NCBI GenBank assembly: GCA_910577565.1
Contig: CAJTNJ010000025.1
Span: 1 to 10,042 of the forward strand
Origin: an uncultured Oscillospiraceae bacterium
Lineage (GTDB): Bacteria; Bacillota; Clostridia; Oscillospirales; Ruminococcaceae
Reading direction: 5' to 3'
DNA length: 10,042 bases
In this document: positions 6,679-10,042 of the stretch, piece after piece
How positions within the stretch are numbered: the first letter of the stretch is position 1
Layout: every line of letters begins with the position of its first letter
Notes under the pieces: model-generated
What the model was told of the DNA's origin: nothing
Seen by the model: the letters and a program-made list of their open reading frames with translations, nothing else
Database searches by the model: none
Program-made: the position numbers and the translations under genes

Positions 6679-6698
6679 ATACATTTTAATATAACGAA

Positions 6699-6718
6699 AA
6701 TGTTTCACGTGAAACATT
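6699..6718. promoter_or_regulatory. parS: parS centromere site (ParB/Spo0J binding)
   Basis: TGTTTCACGTGAAACA (6701-6716) is the canonical 16-bp bacterial chromosomal parS sequence with no mismatch, and the palindrome extends perfectly to 20 bp here. Established knowledge: ParB clamps load at parS, spread, and recruit SMC-ScpAB to segregate origins. It lies about 5 kb from the predicted unwinding site, in the 54-bp gap between gyrB and the next gene, outside any coding sequence. It is the only CACGTG-centred copy I see in the window. Its position just before a ribosome binding site means bound ParB could also affect expression of the downstream genes, which is inference. Confidence 0.95.
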
Positions 6719-6732
6719 AAAGGAAGATTTTT

Positions 6733-7353
6733 ATGAATGAAAAAACAAAATTAACTTCTAATTTGGATGTTGAAAATTTTAGTCAAGAACAATTGCCGTC
6801 GGTTATTAATGGTGTTGTGGAAGATAAAACAAAGCCTCATTTGGATATAACATATAATTTGACAGGAAAAGAAGTAAAAGAGGGGCTTAAAAGGTTTCAA
6901 AAAGATTATGGAAGAACCAGAAAATATATTTATACAATACTTTGTGCGGCGATAGTTTTAATTAATCTTTTTGATATGATTTTTAGAGAAAACTTAAGTG
7001 GATATACATATTTTTTTGTTGGAGTAGCCCTCGCAATTATATTTATAATATGGTATAATCCAATAAGGCATCGAAATAATATAGCAAGATCCATTGATCT
7101 TGAAAAAATGGATTTTTATATGAGTTTTTATGATGATATGATATATATAAAAGAAGAGATGGGTGCAAACAGAATATTATATTCAAGTGAAGAAAGTAAG
7201 ATGATAGAAGACGATGATAAGTTCATAGTTGTTTCAAATGCTCAGAGGATATATATAATACCAAAAAGGTGTTTAAAAGATGATGAGGCGGATAGAATAA
7301 GGGAATATGCAAAAAAATTCAAAGAAAGAAACATTATAGAAAAAAACAAATAA
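6733..7353 (+). CDS. YcxB-like two-TM membrane protein, function unknown
   Basis: The 206-residue protein has a polar N-terminal segment (1-63), two hydrophobic helices at about 65-84 (YIYTILCAAIVLINLFDMIF) and 91-110 (through IIFIIWYNPI), and a soluble C-terminal domain of about 95 residues. The C-terminal part (FYMSFYDDMIYIKEE, then RILYSSEESKMIEDDDKFIVV and RIYIIPKRCL) resembles the YcxB-like C-terminal domain: a strand pair, a Tyr-Ser step, and the IIPKR motif before a final amphipathic helix. Homologues are widespread in Bacillota and have no known biochemical role. No signal peptide cleavage site is evident; both ends are probably cytoplasmic. AGGA (6721-6724) is eight bases before the ATG, right after parS. 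It is 39 bases before gyrA and likely co-transcribed with both gyrase genes. Family assignment is from memory of the motif pattern. Confidence 0.75.
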   Translation: MNEKTKLTSNLDVENFSQEQLPSVINGVVEDKTKPHLDITYNLTGKEVKEGLKRFQKDYGRTRKYIYTILCAAIVLINLFDMIFRENLSGYTYFFVGVALAIIFIIWYNPIRHRNNIARSIDLEKMDFYMSFYDDMIYIKEEMGANRILYSSEESKMIEDDDKFIVVSNAQRIYIIPKRCLKDDEADRIREYAKKFKERNIIEKNK

Positions 7354-7392
7354 ATGATGTTAAAAGATAAAGGATAGATTAAGGAGCAAAAT

Positions 7393-9882
7393 ATGGATAA
7401 TGAAGTAAAATTTGATCATAACATAGGAAAGGTAATACCTGTAGACATTGAAAAGGAAATGAAAAAATCCTTTTTAGACTATTCGATGTCGGTAATAGTC
7501 AGCAGGGCGCTTCCGGATGTAAGAGATGGTTTAAAACCTGTACATAGAAGGATATTATATACCATGTGGGAGCATAATTTGTTTCCTGATAGAGCATATC
7601 ACAAATGTGCTGATACGGTAGGTAATGTGCTTGGTAGCTATCATCCTCACGGTGATGCATCGGTATATGATGCGCTTGTTAGAATGGCTCAGGATTTTTC
7701 ACTTAGATATCCAATGATAGATGGACACGGAAACTTTGGATCTATAGATGGAGATCCGGCAGCTGCATATAGATATACAGAAGCACGCATGAGTAAAATT
7801 TCAATGGAGATGCTGACCAACATAAATAAAGACACGGTAGAGTTTGGAATGAACTATGATGATAGACTCAAAGAGCCTACGGTGTTGCCATCTCGTTTTC
7901 CGAATTTGTTGGTTAATGGTTCGTCAGGAATAGCAGTTGGTATGGCAACAAATATACCACCTCATAATTTAAGAGAAGTTATTGATGGCGTTTTCAAATT
8001 GTTAGAAAACGAAGATGTTGAAGTTAGTGAACTTATGGAATGCATAAAAGGCCCTGACTTTCCCACAGGTGGAATTGTTATGGGAACGGCAGGCATAAAA
8101 GCGGCATATGCAACTGGTCGTGGAAAGATTACGGTTAGATGTCGTGCTGAAATTGATCAGGCTAAAAACGGCAGAAATAGGATTATTGTAACAGAGCTTC
8201 CTTATCAAGTTAATAAAGCAAGGTTGGTTGAGAGCATAGCAAACCATGTAAAAAATAAAAAGATTGAAGGAATAGTTGCACCAAGAGATGAATCTGGCCG
8301 TGATGGCATGAGGATTGTAATAGACATCAAACGGGATGCAAATCCGCAGATTGTGTTAAATCAGCTATATAGATATACACAGATGCAAGATACGTTTGGC
8401 ATTATAAATTTGGCACTTGTTGATGGTGTGCCGAAGGTTATGACATTAAAAGAGATGCTTTTGCATTATATAGATCATCAAAAGGAGATAATTAGAAGAA
8501 GAACAGAATATGATCTCAAAAAAGCTCAAGAGAGAGAGCACATACTTGAAGGACTAAAAGTGGCTCTTGACTTTATTGATGAAGTCATAGCGTTAATTAG
8601 AAAGAGCAAGACAGTTCAAGAGGCAAAAGAAAACTTAATGGCAAGGTTCAATCTTGATGATCTGCAATCGGATGCAATAGTTAAGATGAGACTTGGTCAA
8701 TTGTCTTCACTTGAAAGAATCAAGATAGAGGAAGAGCTAGCTGAGCTCATAGATAGAATAAAAGACTATAAAGATATACTTTCAAGCGAAGCAAGAATAA
8801 AAGAGATAATAGTTAACGAACTTACAGAAATCAAAAATAAATTTGGTGATGATCGTCGCACTGACATAGTTCCTGTAAATGGCGAGGTAGACATTGAAGA
8901 TCTAATTCCGGTTGAAGATTGCGTTGTGACACTAACTCATTATGGCTATATTAAAAGGCAGCCAGCTGATGTTTATAAGCTTCAAAAAAGAGGAGGTCGA
9001 GGGGTAAGCGGCATGAAACAAAGGGATGAGGACTTTGTTGAAGAGTTGTTTATTGGCTCGTCTCATGATCATATAATGTTCATAACCAACAAGGGAATAA
9101 TGTACCGTTTGAAATGCTATGAGATTCCGGAAGGCGGAAAAAATTCTAAAGGTACAAATATTGTTAATTTGTTAGCGCTTGATAACGATGAGAAGATAAC
9201 CAACATGATGTGTACGCCTGACTTTGGATCTGATAAATTTCTTGTGTTTATCACAAAGAAAGGAATTATTAAAAGAACACGACTTGATGCATATAAAAAC
9301 GTGAGAAAGAATGGTCTAATAGCATTATCTTTAAATGAGGGCGATGATTTAGTTTGGACAAGACTCACAACAGGTGATTGCGGATTAATTATTGCAACCA
9401 AACTTGGTAGGGCAATTAGGCTTAACGAAAATTCTATAAGGCCGTTGTCACGTCTTGCTAAAGGTGTTAGGGCGATTAAACTTCGCGAAAATGATGAAGT
9501 AGTCAGCATGGCAAGGATACGTGACGGAGCAAGTGTAATGACGATATCCTCAAAAGGTCGTGGAAGAATAACAAATATTGACCAGTACAGAATTCAGCAG
9601 CGTGGAGGTTATGGCGTACTTAACTATAAAGTCAATGACGAAAAAGGATATGTTGTTGGAATAAAAGTTGTGGATGACGACGATGATCTAATTTTGATTT
9701 CAAGCGATGGCGTTATAATAAGAATTCGTGTTAGTGACGTTTCCAAAATGTCAAGATATGGAAGTGGCGTTAGGGTTATGAAGGTTAAAAAAGATGATCA
9801 TGTTGTAACAATGGCGCGTGCTGAACATGATAGTGAAGCTGAAATGGCTGAAGTCGAGCAGGTAGAAAAAGAAGATGAATAG
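7393..9882 (+). CDS. gyrA: DNA gyrase subunit A
   Basis: GyrA is the DNA breakage-reunion and wrapping subunit of gyrase. The 829 residues match the Bacillota size. The N-terminal domain has the active-site tyrosine Tyr128 in AAAYRYTEAR, preceded by the quinolone region HPHGDASVYDALVRMAQ (84-100), where the position equivalent to E. coli Ser83 is Ala89 while the Asp87 equivalent is Asp93. A helical coiled-coil stretch follows near 365-410 (RTEYDLKKAQEREHILEGLK). The C-terminal pinwheel carries the GyrA-box QKRGGRG (531-537), which marks a true gyrase rather than topoisomerase IV ParC, plus a similar QQRGGYG at 735-741 in a later blade. The last 20 residues form an acidic tail (AEHDSEAEMAEVEQVEKEDE). 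AAGGAG (7381-7386) is six bases before the ATG. No strong terminator follows it. Confidence 0.97.
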   Translation: MDNEVKFDHNIGKVIPVDIEKEMKKSFLDYSMSVIVSRALPDVRDGLKPVHRRILYTMWEHNLFPDRAYHKCADTVGNVLGSYHPHGDASVYDALVRMAQDFSLRYPMIDGHGNFGSIDGDPAAAYRYTEARMSKISMEMLTNINKDTVEFGMNYDDRLKEPTVLPSRFPNLLVNGSSGIAVGMATNIPPHNLREVIDGVFKLLENEDVEVSELMECIKGPDFPTGGIVMGTAGIKAAYATGRGKITVRCRAEIDQAKNGRNRIIVTELPYQVNKARLVESIANHVKNKKIEGIVAPRDESGRDGMRIVIDIKRDANPQIVLNQLYRYTQMQDTFGIINLALVDGVPKVMTLKEMLLHYIDHQKEIIRRRTEYDLKKAQEREHILEGLKVALDFIDEVIALIRKSKTVQEAKENLMARFNLDDLQSDAIVKMRLGQLSSLERIKIEEELAELIDRIKDYKDILSSEARIKEIIVNELTEIKNKFGDDRRTDIVPVNGEVDIEDLIPVEDCVVTLTHYGYIKRQPADVYKLQKRGGRGVSGMKQRDEDFVEELFIGSSHDHIMFITNKGIMYRLKCYEIPEGGKNSKGTNIVNLLALDNDEKITNMMCTPDFGSDKFLVFITKKGIIKRTRLDAYKNVRKNGLIALSLNEGDDLVWTRLTTGDCGLIIATKLGRAIRLNENSIRPLSRLAKGVRAIKLRENDEVVSMARIRDGASVMTISSKGRGRITNIDQYRIQQRGGYGVLNYKVNDEKGYVVGIKVVDDDDDLILISSDGVIIRIRVSDVSKMSRYGSGVRVMKVKKDDHVVTMARAEHDSEAEMAEVEQVEKEDE

Positions 9883-9945
9883 CTAAATAGCATAAAAAGT
9901 TTGTAATTTATGCACAAGATCATTAAAAACGAACAATAAAAAATA

Positions 9946-9981
9946 CCTCCTATGGTAGAGTGAAAAAACTACTGTGGGAGG
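9946..9981 (+). promoter_or_regulatory. RNA hairpin that buries the transposase ribosome binding site
   Basis: In RNA, CCUCCUAUGGUAG (9946-9958) pairs with CUACUGUGGGAGG (9969-9981) over 13 consecutive pairs, ten Watson-Crick and three G-U, with a 10-base loop AGUGAAAAAA. The right arm contains the GGGAGG (9976-9981) that is the Shine-Dalgarno sequence seven bases before the ATG at 9989. No U-run follows, so it is not an intrinsic terminator. Such sequestration of the ribosome site on readthrough transcripts is known for some insertion sequences; that it acts this way here is inference. Confidence 0.7.
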
Positions 9982-9988
9982 AATTGCT

Positions 9989-10042
9989 ATGTCAAGAAGT
10001 TACAGGCACATAAAAGAGTATGAAAAAGAGATATTGAAGCTA
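9989..10042 (+). CDS. Transposase N-terminal fragment, IS3-like orfA
   Basis: Only 18 codons are inside the window: MSRSYRHIKEYEKEILKL, still open at the edge. The S-Y-R-H-I-K-E-Y-E-K-E-I pattern followed by a leucine-rich helix is, from memory, the typical start of the small helix-turn-helix transposase proteins (IS3 family orfA) common in clostridial genomes, where a helix-turn-helix and a KRGRP-type tail would follow. GGGAGG is seven bases upstream, an ideal but hairpin-buried ribosome site. The gene probably represents a mobile element inserted behind gyrA. Another short DNA-binding protein cannot be excluded on 18 residues. Confidence 0.6.
   Translation, partial: MSRSYRHIKEYEKEILKL

Larger units (their letters stand above)
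9946..10042 (+). mobile_element. Left part of a probable insertion sequence (IS3-like), truncated by the window
   Basis: Starting around 9940 the sequence changes from short A/T-rich intergenic DNA to a structured leader (CCTCCTATGGTAG) followed by a strong ribosome binding site and the beginning of a transposase-like gene. The true left end and any target duplication cannot be fixed because the right end is not in the window and no clear terminal TG is visible. It is oriented in the same direction as gyrA, within about 65 bases of its stop codon. Assignment rests on the N-terminal protein motif recalled from clostridial transposases. Confidence 0.55.

Noticed and set aside
6427..6717. Minus-strand open frame of 96 codons beginning MFHVKH
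   Set aside because: Its start codon and first residues are simply the parS palindrome read on the other strand, and the rest is antisense to gyrB with no ribosome site.
9890..9913. GCATAAA/TTTATGC inverted repeat as the gyrA terminator
   Set aside because: The 7-bp stem is A-U rich and no T-run follows; stability would be too low for intrinsic termination.

Overview
The window is the replication-origin region of a low-GC Gram-positive chromosome, most likely an uncultured or gut-type member of the class Clostridia (Bacillota). The gene order dnaA, dnaN, rlbA (yaaA), recF, remB (yaaB/DUF370), gyrB, gyrA is the classic Bacillota origin cluster. RemB is a Bacillota family, dnaA is about 31% G+C by hand count, and GyrB is the short Gram-positive form. 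The taxonomic call is inference from gene content and motifs, not a database match.

Layout. Positions 1-239 hold a divergent control region: a good extended -10 promoter drives dnaA rightward, and a weaker one appears to drive a gene running off the left edge. dnaA follows (240-1595). The 395-bp spacer at 1596-1990 has no gene and carries the likely oriC unwinding site: degenerate tandem DnaA-box-like nine-mers, a 4-bp GC-containing linker, a run of DnaA-trios (CTA CTA ATA TTA CTA), then 33 bp of pure A/T immediately before dnaN. dnaN, rlbA and recF are tightly packed. remB uses a TTG start eight bases after recF. A hairpin and a candidate promoter precede gyrB. Between gyrB and gyrA lie a perfect parS centromere site (6701-6716) and a two-TM YcxB-like membrane protein gene. 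The right edge enters the start of an apparent insertion sequence, with a transposase gene whose ribosome binding site is buried in a 13-bp RNA hairpin.

How it fits together. DnaA opens the origin, DnaN is the sliding clamp, RecF acts in recombinational gap repair, and GyrB/GyrA remove positive supercoils ahead of forks. The parS site would load ParB and SMC next to the origin. G/C counts switch from C-rich in dnaA (189 G, 222 C over 241-1560) to G-rich in dnaN and gyrA, which places the replication start in the dnaA-dnaN spacer.

Most of the region is conserved core chromosome, and I see no previously undescribed multi-gene system. The points worth a second look are the diverged origin (no consensus DnaA box and a slightly altered DnaA signature), the parS site and membrane gene inside the gyrBA operon, and the self-silencing leader of the insertion sequence.
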